From an uncultured Oscillospiraceae bacterium (lineage in GTDB: Bacteria > Bacillota > Clostridia > Oscillospirales > Ruminococcaceae), in contig URGV01000011.1 of assembly GCA_900547455.1 (NCBI GenBank), forward strand, positions 1-52,936: a stretch of DNA of 52,936 nucleotides, given 5' to 3'. Every line of letters begins with the position of its first letter. Within the stretch, counting starts at the first letter, position 1. Both the position numbers and the translations under genes were made by a program. Below are positions 7,381 through 15,559 of the stretch, piece after piece. The notes beneath the pieces were generated by a model. The model was given only the letters and a program-made list of their open reading frames with translations, did not search any database and had not been told where the DNA came from.

Positions 7381-8406
7381 CTACTCCCCTTTCAGAAAGT
7401 CCCGGCGGACATAGTCATTGAGGATGCGCTCCAGAAAATCTGGGGAGAGATACTCCTTGATTTTCCGGAAGGTGTCGGCGTTGACCAGCGGGCGGTCGGG
7501 CTGGGAATATTCCCGCATTGCCATCGCGCACCAGGTCACCCCGCGCAGGCAGGTCACGGTGAAGTAGAGCGGCAGCCGCTCCGAAAGCGCGGAGAGGTCC
7601 AGCCGCTCCCCCACCGCCTGCCGGTAAAGCCCGACAAACTGCCGGATCTCTTCCGGGGTAAGGATGACGTCGGTCTTCCAGAAGGTGGTGGTGGGTACCA
7701 GAAAGTGACCCAGATCCTGCTCCGGCTCGCTCAAAATCGGCTTCTCCCAGTCGATGAGGTAGCTCTTTGCCCCTTGGTTGATGAGGAAGTTGCCGGAATT
7801 GAGCTCGGTGTTGACAATACAGCGCGGCGATTTAGCCGCTTCCTTTAAGGGCAGCTTGCCGATTTCCCGCACCAGCTGTTCCAGCAGCCTGCAGACGGTG
7901 CGGTCGGCTTTCTCCCAGCAGTAGTAGTGCTCCACCATTTCAAGGCACTCCTCAAAGATGGCCTGCGCCGGGTATTCGGGGCAGAGCAGCCGCGCCTGCT
8001 GCGGGACAGGGGTGGTGTGGATGTCCGCCAGAATCTGCGCAGCATCCGCAAGGTCGCTCTCATAACGCAGCGGCCTGCCGGGCAGCCACTCCATCACCAG
8101 GATGCCGTAGGGGAAAAGCTCCCTGCTGTCATCGCAGAACAGCGGTCTCGGCGTCCTGCCGCTCGGCTCCAGCGCCTGCAGGGCGGAAAATTCGTAGGCA
8201 ATCTGGTCCTGCAGGTGCATCTGGCTGCCGGTATTGATGCGCAGCACCAGCCGCTTGCCGCTCACCGGGTGAACAAACAGGTAGTTGAGGTTATACTCTC
8301 CCTGCCCCAAAACGGAAAAGGACAATTCCGTTCCCTCCTGCAGCCCCAGCTGTTGCAGGAAACGCCCGCTGTGCGTCAGTTCCCAAAATGCTTTTGTCTC
8401 AATCAA
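7381..8406 (-). CDS. Kinase-like phosphotransferase (APH superfamily) with altered catalytic loop
   Basis: 341 residues using a TTG start at 8406-8404, chosen because AAGGAGGG lies 8 nt upstream; a longer frame to 8574 only shadows the preceding gene. N-lobe: LGQGEYNLNYLFVHPVSGKRLVLRIN (33-58), as in choline/aminoglycoside kinases. Hinge: ILVMEWLPG (102-110). The catalytic loop reads VNTELNSGNF (198-207) where HxDxxxxN is expected, so Glu replaces the catalytic Asp and Asn replaces His. The metal-binding motif is LIDWEKP (217-223). It overlaps the upstream transferase gene by 8 bp. A small-molecule kinase acting on a sugar or nucleoside-derived intermediate of the operon is likely, if the altered loop is active. 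Confidence 0.75.
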   Translation of the reverse strand: MIETKAFWELTHSGRFLQQLGLQEGTELSFSVLGQGEYNLNYLFVHPVSGKRLVLRINTGSQMHLQDQIAYEFSALQALEPSGRTPRPLFCDDSRELFPYGILVMEWLPGRPLRYESDLADAAQILADIHTTPVPQQARLLCPEYPAQAIFEECLEMVEHYYCWEKADRTVCRLLEQLVREIGKLPLKEAAKSPRCIVNTELNSGNFLINQGAKSYLIDWEKPILSEPEQDLGHFLVPTTTFWKTDVILTPEEIRQFVGLYRQAVGERLDLSALSERLPLYFTVTCLRGVTWCAMAMREYSQPDRPLVNADTFRKIKEYLSPDFLERILNDYVRRDFLKGE

Positions 8407-9061
8407 ACGAGTATCCCTCCTTGACAAGCTGCCGTAAAAGCGCAGCGGTATGGCTGTCCGGCGCGGCGCTCCTCCACAGGCGCTGCAGGTCGCCGGGGGT
8501 GTCGACATCCTCACAGGGCAGGGTGGATTGGATGGTTCTGCCCACCCGCTCCGCCGCCCGGCAGGTCTGCTCATAGACGGTGGCGCCGCCGTAATGTTGG
8601 TTTACAAAAATTGCGGTGCAGGGACGCTTCATCCCAATCAAGTAGTATCCCCCATCCCGCGACGGGCCGATGGCGAGGTCCGCCCCCTCCAAAGCGGCAA
8701 AGGCCGCCTCAAAGTGGGCTTTGCCCAGCAGCGGCAGATCGCTTCCGGTCAGCACACAGGCCGCATACCCCCGCGCAAGCACCCAGCGGAGGGCGTTGTC
8801 CATCCGCTGGCCAAGGTCCGCCCCCTGCTGCTCCAGAAAACCTCTTGCAAAGGGGAAAATTTCCCGCAGTGGCTCCCAGTGCGGCTCAGGCGCGTAGGCA
8901 ACAAAGAGGTCGGCGTCCAGCTGCCGGTACACCCTGGCCAGATCCTGCAAAAAGGCGGTGTGCAGCCGCGCGCAGTTTTTTCCACCCAGCAGCGGCATCA
9001 GCCGGGTCTTGGTTTTGCCGGGCACCGGCACGCGGGTAAAGCAGATGACTGCTTTTTTCAT
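8399..9061 (-). CDS. TIGR04282/DUF2064-type nucleotidyl/glycosyl transferase
   Basis: 220 residues from ATG 9061-9059 (a TTG directly before it is an alternative). GT-A/CofC-like fold: FTRVPVPGKTKTRLMP (9-24 region) binds the nucleotide, GSDLPLL is the acidic metal motif, and DGGYYLIG completes the signature of this family (described as transferase 1, rSAM/selenodomain-associated). It normally pairs with TIGR04283 proteins, as here. Genes on both sides are tightly spaced (16 bp after the nucleoside hydrolase, 8-bp overlap with the kinase), indicating one operon. Actual substrate not known; it could equally be a nucleotidyltransferase activating a sugar phosphate. Confidence 0.85.
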   Translation of the reverse strand: MKKAVICFTRVPVPGKTKTRLMPLLGGKNCARLHTAFLQDLARVYRQLDADLFVAYAPEPHWEPLREIFPFARGFLEQQGADLGQRMDNALRWVLARGYAACVLTGSDLPLLGKAHFEAAFAALEGADLAIGPSRDGGYYLIGMKRPCTAIFVNQHYGGATVYEQTCRAAERVGRTIQSTLPCEDVDTPGDLQRLWRSAAPDSHTAALLRQLVKEGYSFD

Positions 9062-9076
9062 CAAACCCTTCCCCCC

Positions 9077-9967
9077 TCACTGTGCAAAGGGCTCGAGCTG
9101 CAAAGCCGACCAGCTCTCATAGAGATTTTGGCGGAAGGCGGCTGCGTCCTTTGCGCGCGGGAGGTTGAGAACGGTGTCGCCCTGCTCACTCGGGTTTAAA
9201 AAGCCGGTGCGCAGCTGCTCCTCCTCGATGGAGCAGCGAACCGGGACGTCCTCAAACAGCTGGGGATAGAGCAAGTAGGCCGCTGCGACTGCGTCCCAGC
9301 AGTAGGAGCCTTCCTCCCCATAGACGGCCTTGCGCGCGTCGAAGCGGTAGCCGCATTTTTTTGCGATGTAGGCTCCCACCCGGCTGCTCTCCACCTGCAT
9401 GTGCTCCATAAATTCCGTCTTTGGCAGGTAGGAGACCGGCAGGCAGTTGTTGCCGGTGAGGATCGAGATCTTTTCCCCTCTGCTCAGCACGGCGGCAGCA
9501 GCTTTATGGTTAATTGAAAAATTAAGCTCCGGGCAGTACTTGCCGTGAGTGTAGAGTGTTTCGGTGATGCCGCCCATCAGCACCACCTGCTTCAGTTTGT
9601 CAAAGATACTGCTGTCCAGCAGCATCGCTCCGTAGAGGTTGGTCAGCGAGCCGATTCCTAAAAAGCTAACCTCGCCGGGATAGCGGTTCGCAAGCTCCAC
9701 AATTTTGCGGGCGCTTTCTCCACGGGGGTTCTCCCCCTGCCCGGCGCCGGGATAGAGCGGGATTTCGCCGCTGAGTCCGGTCTCCTCCAGCAGTTGCCGG
9801 GAGCTTTCATACACCTGTTGGGCGGTGCCGTTGCCAAAGGTGCAGCAGAAGGCCAGCACCTGCGCCCGGCCACGGTTGCCCAGCAGGTACAAAAACGCCA
9901 GCGCGTCGTCCATCGGGTAGCCCTCTATCCCGACAGTGTTGTCGCAGTCAAAGATGATCTTTTGCAT
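9077..9967 (-). CDS. Nucleoside hydrolase (inosine-uridine-preferring family)
   Basis: 296 residues from MQKIIFDCDN; this start has AAAAGGAG 7 nt upstream. The Ca2+-binding aspartate cluster is present in variant form: DCDNTVGIEGYPMDDALA (residues 7-24), with a longer insertion than the usual DTDPGxDDA. Further landmarks are GIGSLTNL, VLMGG and ELNFSINHKAAAAVL. The C-terminal motif reads CWDAVAAAYLL where most family members have HDPLAVAYL, so the catalytic His is replaced by Trp. Family reaction: nucleoside + water to ribose + base; the changed residues suggest an unusual nucleoside. First gene of the operon with the two transferases and the kinase, divergent from the YnjBCD-like transporter. 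Confidence 0.83.
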   Translation of the reverse strand: MQKIIFDCDNTVGIEGYPMDDALAFLYLLGNRGRAQVLAFCCTFGNGTAQQVYESSRQLLEETGLSGEIPLYPGAGQGENPRGESARKIVELANRYPGEVSFLGIGSLTNLYGAMLLDSSIFDKLKQVVLMGGITETLYTHGKYCPELNFSINHKAAAAVLSRGEKISILTGNNCLPVSYLPKTEFMEHMQVESSRVGAYIAKKCGYRFDARKAVYGEEGSYCWDAVAAAYLLYPQLFEDVPVRCSIEEEQLRTGFLNPSEQGDTVLNLPRAKDAAAFRQNLYESWSALQLEPFAQ

Positions 9968-9997
9968 CGTCAGTCTCCTTTTCATCATTCTTTTTTT

Positions 9998-10026
9998 ACT
10001 ATAACGTATCCCTTCCCACTTGTCCA
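9998..10026 (-). promoter_or_regulatory. Promoter of the nucleoside hydrolase operon
   Basis: Minus strand TGGACA (10026-10021), 17-bp spacer, TATAGT (10003-9998). Confidence 0.65.
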
Positions 10027-10109
10027 GCCTGCGCAGCGATTAAAATTTTTATGATCCACTCCCTTTCTATTGTTTTTTTCGATACCGAGTTCAAAACCGC
10101 TAACTTCGC

Positions 10110-10138
10110 TTGACTTTTTGGGAACGTTCTTCTACAAT
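10110..10138 (+). promoter_or_regulatory. Promoter of the YnjBCD-like operon
   Basis: TTGACT (10110-10115), 17-bp spacer, TACAAT (10133-10138). It is divergent from the nucleoside hydrolase promoter, with about 84 bp between the two -35 boxes, so one regulator could control both. Confidence 0.7.
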
Positions 10139-10210
10139 AGGAACAGACTCAACAAGCAGCGCGGTTTTGCCCGTGCTGCTTTTGTCAGGACAAAACAAGG
10201 AGGATATTGT

Positions 10211-11440
10211 ATGCGAAAATTATTCGCACTTCTGCTTGCCTTCACCCTGCTGTTTTCCTTCACCGGCTGCGGCCAGGAGCAAAGCGAGACCCAGGAGCTT
10301 GACCTAAGCTCCGCCGAGTGGGACGAGATTGTCGAGGCTGCGCGCGGCACCACCGTCACCTTTTACGGCTGGGGCGGCGACGAAAACCGCAACAACTGGC
10401 TGAACACCACCGTCGCCGACTATGTCAAGGAGCACTATGACATTGCGCTGGAGGTGGTGGGGATGGACATCAACGACATCCTCTCCAAGCTCTCGGGCGA
10501 AAAGCAGGCCGGCAGCGAAACCGGCAGCATCGACATGATCTGGATCAACGGCGAAAACTTCTACTCGGCGAAAGACAACGGCCTGCTGTACGGCCCCTTC
10601 ACCGGACAGCTGCCAAACATGGAAGCCTACATCGATCTGGAGGACCCGGAGACGCTCAACGACTTCTGCATGCCGATCGAAGGGTATGAAGCACCCTATG
10701 CCAAGGCTCAGATGGTCTTTTTTAACGACAGCGCCGTCACACCGGAGGCGTCTGCTTCCGCCGAGGAGCTGCTGGAATTCTGCAAGAAATATCCCGGCAA
10801 AGTCACCTACCCCGCCCTCCCGGACTTTACCGGCAGCGCCTTTGTGCGCAACATCATCTATGAGCTGTGCGGCTGGGAGCAGTTCCAGGATATGGAGGCA
10901 GACTACGACACCGTCAAGGCGGCCATCGAGCCTGCGCTGGAGTATCTGCGGGAGCTCAACCCCTACCTCTGGAACGAGGGCAAGACCTTTCCGGAATCCT
11001 CCACCACGGTGGACGCGATGTTCGCCGACGGGGAGCTGGTAATGGACATGAGCTACGGGCCGTTCAGCGTGGCGACCGGCATTGCGGAGGGCACCTACAC
11101 CGACACCACCCGCACCTTTGTCTTTGACAACGGCACCATCGGCAACACCAACTATATGGCCATCGCCTTCAACTCTCCCAACAAGGCCGGAGCGATGGTG
11201 GTCATCAACGCCATCCTCTCCGCCGAGCTGCAGCTGACCCAATACGAACAGCTGCGCGAGCTGCCGGTGGTCAGCGCGGACAAGCTCAGCGCCGAGGAAC
11301 AGGCTGCCTTTGATGCGGTCGATCTCGGTAAGGGCGTGCTTTCCCAGACCGAACTGCTGGAACACCGCCTGCCGGAAATGCCGGCCGACCTGGTGCCGGT
11401 CATCGAGGAGATCTGGCTCAACGAAGTTGTTGGCAAATAG
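10211..11440 (+). CDS. ABC transporter substrate-binding lipoprotein, YnjB-like (COG4134 type)
   Basis: 409 residues from MRKLFALLLA, with AAGGAGG upstream; a longer frame to 10070 would cross the promoter. Lipobox FSFTGC places the lipidated Cys at residue 20. The mature part has the YnjB landmarks VTFYGWGGD and IDMIWINGENFYSAKDNGLL, distinguishing it from the sugar and iron binding proteins it distantly resembles. Binds an unknown solute outside the membrane and delivers it to the two permeases encoded downstream. A stem-loop follows the gene, which would let this subunit be made in excess. The E. coli YnjBCD substrate is also not established. Confidence 0.85.
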   Translation: MRKLFALLLAFTLLFSFTGCGQEQSETQELDLSSAEWDEIVEAARGTTVTFYGWGGDENRNNWLNTTVADYVKEHYDIALEVVGMDINDILSKLSGEKQAGSETGSIDMIWINGENFYSAKDNGLLYGPFTGQLPNMEAYIDLEDPETLNDFCMPIEGYEAPYAKAQMVFFNDSAVTPEASASAEELLEFCKKYPGKVTYPALPDFTGSAFVRNIIYELCGWEQFQDMEADYDTVKAAIEPALEYLRELNPYLWNEGKTFPESSTTVDAMFADGELVMDMSYGPFSVATGIAEGTYTDTTRTFVFDNGTIGNTNYMAIAFNSPNKAGAMVVINAILSAELQLTQYEQLRELPVVSADKLSAEEQAAFDAVDLGKGVLSQTELLEHRLPEMPADLVPVIEEIWLNEVVGK

Positions 11441-11462
11441 GTTCTAAACAGTATGCGATTGA

Positions 11463-11495
11463 GAAAAACGGTACAGCCAGGCTGCACCGTTTTTC
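11463..11495 (+). terminator. Hairpin between substrate-binding and permease genes (partial terminator)
   Basis: GAAAAACGGTACAGCC/GGCTGCACCGTTTTTC with a one-base loop and T-rich continuation. It lies inside an apparent operon, so it is more likely an attenuator or an mRNA-stabilising 3' end than a full stop. Confidence 0.65.
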
Positions 11496-11540
11496 TGCGT
11501 TTTTTTCGCAAGTGAAAGAAAGGAGGAAACTGGCTTTTCG

Positions 11541-12416
11541 ATGTACAACAAAAAAATGCTTCCCCTTCTGCTGCTTCCCTTTTTGGGGATCACCGCGCTG
11601 GTGCTGCTGGCCATCGGCAACGTACTGCTGCAAAGTTTGGGCTACATCCCCGCCTTCGGGCTGGACGAGCTGACACTGCAGTACTACCGGGATGTATTTT
11701 TGCAGGAGGAATTTGCCGGCGCGCTGCTGGTCAGCCTGCGCATCGCCTTTTTGTCTGCGGTTTTGGCCTGCGTCTTTGGGGTGCTGCTCTGCTTTGCCCT
11801 CATCCAATGCAGACAGACCCGCGGACCTCTGTTTTATCTGATCCGCCTGCCCATCCTGACCCCGCACGCGGTGGTGGCGGTGTTTGTGGTCAACCTTCTC
11901 TCCCAAACCGGGCTTTTTGCGCGTGCGGCCTTCGCGCTGGGGCTGATCAGCGACTACCCGCAGTTTCCCCAGCTGCTCTACACCCCCTCCTACACCGGGA
12001 CTATTTTGGCCTACCTCTGGAAGGAGATTCCCTTTGTGGCCTACTTTGTGCTGGCGCTGATGTCCAGCGTCAGCTCTACCCTGGGGGAGGCGGCGGAAAA
12101 TCTGGGGGCTTCGCCGGTCCGCAGCTTTTTTGAAATCACTCTGCCGCTCTCGCTGCCGGCCATTTTGAAGGCGTTTCTCATCATCTTCATCTTTGCCTTT
12201 GGCGGGTACGAGCTGCCGTTTCTGCTGGGCAGCACCCTGCCCAAGGCACTGCCGGTGCAGGCATATCTGAGCTACCAAAGCCCCGATCTGCTGCTGCGCC
12301 CCTACGCGATGGCAATGAATGGGGTCATCCTGCTGCTCTCCTGCTCGATGGCGCTGCTGTACGCCCTGCTGACCGCCCGGCTTTCCAAGCGGATTGGAGG
12401 TGGCAAACAAGGATGA
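11541..12416 (+). CDS. ABC transporter permease (first YnjC-like half)
   Basis: 291 residues with six membrane helices and the permease EAA loop ENLGASPVRSFFEITLPLSLPAILKAF near 190-216, the contact with the ATPase. In E. coli YnjC is one fused ~500-residue protein with two such halves; here each half is a separate gene. Ribosome site AGGAGG lies about 14 nt before the ATG, longer than usual, so the internal ATG five codons on cannot be excluded. Confidence 0.87.
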   Translation: MYNKKMLPLLLLPFLGITALVLLAIGNVLLQSLGYIPAFGLDELTLQYYRDVFLQEEFAGALLVSLRIAFLSAVLACVFGVLLCFALIQCRQTRGPLFYLIRLPILTPHAVVAVFVVNLLSQTGLFARAAFALGLISDYPQFPQLLYTPSYTGTILAYLWKEIPFVAYFVLALMSSVSSTLGEAAENLGASPVRSFFEITLPLSLPAILKAFLIIFIFAFGGYELPFLLGSTLPKALPVQAYLSYQSPDLLLRPYAMAMNGVILLLSCSMALLYALLTARLSKRIGGGKQG

Positions 12417-13210
12417 AACGCACAAGCCACCCCTTGCTGCGGCTGGTTCTGGTGCTTGCCGCCGCCATTATTCTAATGCCGGTGGCGGTGCTGCTGCTCT
12501 GGAGCGTCACCGGGCGCTGGCCCTGGCCCAACCTGCTGCCGGAAAGCTACACCCTGCGCACCGTGCAGGAGCTGCTGTTTGGCTCGGCCAACTTACCGGC
12601 ACTGCTGTGGAGCAGCATCTCGCTCTCCGCCATCGTCGCGCTGCTGAGCACCGCCACCGGGCTGCTCACCGCCCGCGCCACCGAGCTGTACTCCTTCCGA
12701 GGAAAAACCCTTGTGCATCTGGGTTCCATTCTTCCGCTGCTGGTGCCGGGCACCGTCTTTGCGATGGGCATTCAGATCACGCTGATCCGGCTGGGACTGT
12801 CCGACACGGTGGCCGGGGTCGTGCTGGTCCACCTGATCTGCGCTGCCCCCTACTCCATCACCATCCTCACCGACGTCACCCGCGCGCTTGGCAGCCGGTA
12901 TGAGGAACAGGCGGCGGTGTTAGGCGCTGCGCCGCTGCGCGCCTTCTGGGAGGTCAGCTTCCCCGCTTTGCTGCCGGGCATCCTCTCCTCCTTTTCGATG
13001 GCGTTCATCATCTCCTACAGCCAGTACTTCACCACCCTGATGGTGGGCGGCGGCAGGGTGAAGACCATCTCGCTGGTGCTGGTGCCCTACATCCAGAGCG
13101 GCGACCGCGCGCTTTCCTCCATCTATTCCGCGGCGTTTGTCGGGAGCGCACTGCTGGTCTTTTTGATCTTTGAAGCCTTTATCCGCCGCTGTACGAAAGG
13201 AAGTGCCTAA
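12413..13210 (+). CDS. ABC transporter permease (second YnjC-like half)
   Basis: 265 residues, six membrane helices, EAA loop around 164-190 (EEQAAVLGAAPLRAFWEVSF). The start overlaps the first permease by 4 bp (ATGA) with GGAGG upstream. It would pair with the preceding permease to form the membrane channel of the YnjBCD-like importer. Confidence 0.87.
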   Translation: MKRTSHPLLRLVLVLAAAIILMPVAVLLLWSVTGRWPWPNLLPESYTLRTVQELLFGSANLPALLWSSISLSAIVALLSTATGLLTARATELYSFRGKTLVHLGSILPLLVPGTVFAMGIQITLIRLGLSDTVAGVVLVHLICAAPYSITILTDVTRALGSRYEEQAAVLGAAPLRAFWEVSFPALLPGILSSFSMAFIISYSQYFTTLMVGGGRVKTISLVLVPYIQSGDRALSSIYSAAFVGSALLVFLIFEAFIRRCTKGSA

Positions 13211-14232
13211 TGCTGCTGCAACTTTGCGGCCTGACGGTCGCGCTGCAAAACGAAACGATTCTCTCCGACCTCTCCCTCTCGGTGCAGAAGGGGGAGTTTC
13301 TGGCCCTGCTCGGCCCGTCCGGCTGCGGCAAAAGCACCCTGCTCAAGTCGATTGCGGGCATTGTCCCCCTCCAACAGGGGCAGGTTATCCTGGACGGGCA
13401 GGACATTACCCGCACCCCTGTCCACAAGCGCGGGACGGTCATCCTGTTTCAGGAGATGCGGCTGTTCCCCAACATGACGGTGCTGGAAAACGTCGCCTTT
13501 CCTCTAAAAATGCAGGGCATCGGCAAAACCCAGCGGCTCAAGCAGGCAGAGGCTTTCCTGCAGCAGGTGCAGATGGGCGGATACAGCCGGCGGCGGGTCT
13601 ATGAGCTCTCCGGCGGGCAGCAGCAGCGGGTCGCGCTGGCCCGCGCGCTGGCGGCACAACCGAGGGTGCTGCTGCTGGACGAACCCTTCTCTGCCCTGGA
13701 CGAAAACCTGCGCGGCGAGATGCGCGCGCTGGTCACCCAGCTGCACCGCAGCCTTGGGATGACGACGGTGCTGGTCACCCACGACCGCGCCGAAGCCCTC
13801 TCGATGGCCGACCGGGTGGCGGTGATGTTTGGTGGGCAGATCGCCCAGACCGGCACGCCGCAGGAAGTCTATGACCATCCGGTCAACCGGCGGGTAGCCG
13901 ACTACTTTGGAGACTGTGTCTACCTGAGCGGGCAGATCAGCGACCATCTTTTCTGCTGCGAACAGCTGCCCTTTGCCGTCCCCGCCCCCTCCCTGCCAGA
14001 CGGCCGCTACGAGATGATGCTGCGCTGTTCGGCCCTGCACCCGGAACAGGAGGGAGATTTTGCCGTAGAGGTAAGGGACATCCAGTTCCAGGGTGCGCAG
14101 ACCGCCGTCACCTTCTGCCACCATTCCCTCACCTTTCAAAAGACCTTTGAACGGCGCCCCGACTGGAAGGTGGGCGACCGGCTCTCCTGCAAGCTGGACT
14201 GCTCGGGGGCAGTATTTTTCTTACAGGATTAA
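13210..14232 (+). CDS. ABC transporter ATP-binding protein, YnjD-like with C-terminal regulatory domain
   Basis: 340 residues. Walker A GPSGCGKST (35-43), Q-loop LFQEMRLFPN, signature [15 protein letters not shown] (133-147), Walker B LLLDEP (154-159), H-loop VTHDRAEA. E. coli YnjD is only ~217 residues; this protein has an extra ~110-residue C-terminal part of TOBE-like character (from about 230), as in iron, sulfate and thiamine importers, which may bind a regulatory ligand. ATG overlaps the permease stop by 1 bp (TAATG). Confidence 0.88.
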   Translation: MLLQLCGLTVALQNETILSDLSLSVQKGEFLALLGPSGCGKSTLLKSIAGIVPLQQGQVILDGQDITRTPVHKRGTVILFQEMRLFPNMTVLENVAFPLKMQGIGKTQRLKQAEAFLQQVQMGGYSRRRVYELSGGQQQRVALARALAAQPRVLLLDEPFSALDENLRGEMRALVTQLHRSLGMTTVLVTHDRAEALSMADRVAVMFGGQIAQTGTPQEVYDHPVNRRVADYFGDCVYLSGQISDHLFCCEQLPFAVPAPSLPDGRYEMMLRCSALHPEQEGDFAVEVRDIQFQGAQTAVTFCHHSLTFQKTFERRPDWKVGDRLSCKLDCSGAVFFLQD

Positions 14233-14266
14233 AAGAAAAGGACAGCAGCCGCTGTCCTTTTCTTTT
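14231..14266. terminator. Bidirectional terminator
   Basis: AAAAGAAAAGGACAGC/GCTGTCCTTTTCTTTT hairpin, separating the ATPase gene from the convergent gene of unknown function. Confidence 0.85.
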
Positions 14267-15326
14267 ATAATACAATCTCCGGATTTTCCCGCGGCATCCA
14301 AGCGTTGAGCAGTTCGACCTCGACCTTCTGCGCGTCCGGGTCGACCGGTGTTTGCAGCGGCACATAGCGGGGGCGAATGCCATGCGGGCCTTTCTCTTCT
14401 TTATCGCCGCTCATTCCCAGCTCGGTATCTCTGTTGCGTGTCGGAACTAGGCTGTTCAGATAGGGCCGGTCATAGAAGTCGAGCTGGATGTCCTCCTCGC
14501 TTTCGTAAACAATCAACGGCAGGCATTTACCTTTAGGACAGAGTTTTGCAGCGGTTCGTTCCCACGACCATTTGAGCTGCCGCAATTCCTTCTCCGAACA
14601 TTTTCCACTTTCCTTCCAGTCGCGAATTCTCTCCTCCTGGTCGCTCCACAAATCATAGAGCTGCACCTGCTCAATCCAAAAATGGTGCTCCCTGCCCTCG
14701 ACGGTGCAGGTATAGGCGCGCTCCTTCATCCCCACCGAGAGGGTCATGCGCTTGCGCGCGGGGACCTTTTCACTTTCCTTTCTTGGAATCAGGCGAACCG
14801 GCTCGTTCGGGTTTTGGGAAGCCGTTTTGGCCAGCGGCAGCAGCTCCTGCCAGGGGATGTCAAGTGAGAGACGATGCAGATATTGATGCTGAAAATCGCC
14901 GCCCAGCTGCTCGGCTTTGACGCCGGCCTTAAAAAAGCGCGCGATGAGCAGCACGCCTGCATCCCCAATATCACCGGCGGAAGATGCTGGAATTCTGATC
15001 TCCCGGCCGCCAAGACAGATTTTTCCCATGCCTTCCAGCAGGGACGGACGGTGATAGGAGGGCTGGCGATTCTGGGTCAGCATCTGGCGGTAGGTTTTGG
15101 GCTTTGGGTGGCGAATGCGCTGGCGCTCCAACTCCCAATCTTCCTCGTAGGCCCTGCGGTCATAGGTCAGCGCAACCAGCTGGGGCTTTTCTCTCCGCTC
15201 ATCCGGCGGCAGAAATCCCAGCAGCTGCAATTCCCGCTCGTTCTCCGAATCAAAATACCGGTCGAGCGGGACGAGTGCATCCTCCTGAGGGAGGGAAAGA
15301 ATCTGCCGAAGCAAAGAAAGTCGCAT
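14265..15326 (-). CDS. Protein of unknown function
   Basis: 353 residues, not recognised. Rich in Arg, Glu and Gln; no signal peptide and no membrane helix, so probably cytoplasmic. A globular centre reads CLGGREIRIPASSAGDIGDAG then LLIARFFKAG. The region ~200-290 (AYTCTVEGREHHFWIEQVQL, KLCPKGKCLPLIVYESEED) could be a second domain. It starts after an AAGGAGG site and is transcribed alone, convergent to the YnjBCD-like operon. No function is suggested. Confidence 0.75.
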   Translation of the reverse strand: MRLSLLRQILSLPQEDALVPLDRYFDSENERELQLLGFLPPDERREKPQLVALTYDRRAYEEDWELERQRIRHPKPKTYRQMLTQNRQPSYHRPSLLEGMGKICLGGREIRIPASSAGDIGDAGVLLIARFFKAGVKAEQLGGDFQHQYLHRLSLDIPWQELLPLAKTASQNPNEPVRLIPRKESEKVPARKRMTLSVGMKERAYTCTVEGREHHFWIEQVQLYDLWSDQEERIRDWKESGKCSEKELRQLKWSWERTAAKLCPKGKCLPLIVYESEEDIQLDFYDRPYLNSLVPTRNRDTELGMSGDKEEKGPHGIRPRYVPLQTPVDPDAQKVEVELLNAWMPRENPEIVL

Positions 15327-15388
15327 AGATAAAACCTCCTTTTTTGAACCGAGCCGCAGAGAAGCGGCTTTCGGATTTGTTTTCTACC

Positions 15389-15397
15389 ATTATAGCA
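15389..15397 (-). promoter_or_regulatory. Extended -10 element upstream of the unknown gene
   Basis: Minus strand TGC-TATAAT; the -35 is poor. A small hairpin (AAGCCGC/GCGGCTC) lies in the leader before the ribosome site. Confidence 0.45.
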
Positions 15398-15491
15398 CCA
15401 ATTGTCCGGTAATTCCAGGCTAAAAATCATAAAATCAACTTGTAAGTATTAACTTTTTCCCTAAAATTAAGACAAAAAATATTATTTTATC

Positions 15492-15520
15492 TTGTTTTCG
15501 TATAAACATTCTTTTATAAT
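15492..15520 (+). promoter_or_regulatory. Promoter of the AIPR gene
   Basis: TTGTTT (15492-15497), 17-bp spacer, TATAAT (15515-15520), about 40 bp before the ATG. Confidence 0.7.
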
Positions 15521-15559
15521 ATTATTAACTTATCAAAAACGATTAATGGAGGCCCCTAT

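Noticed and set aside
9059..9064. TTG start at 9064 for the TIGR04282-type gene
   Set aside because: The next codon is ATG with equal spacing options; ATG at 9061 preferred, the difference is one residue.
10304..11365. 353-codon minus-strand frame opposite the substrate-binding gene
   Set aside because: Composition is His/Val/Gly-rich antisense noise; the sense gene has a lipobox and family motifs.
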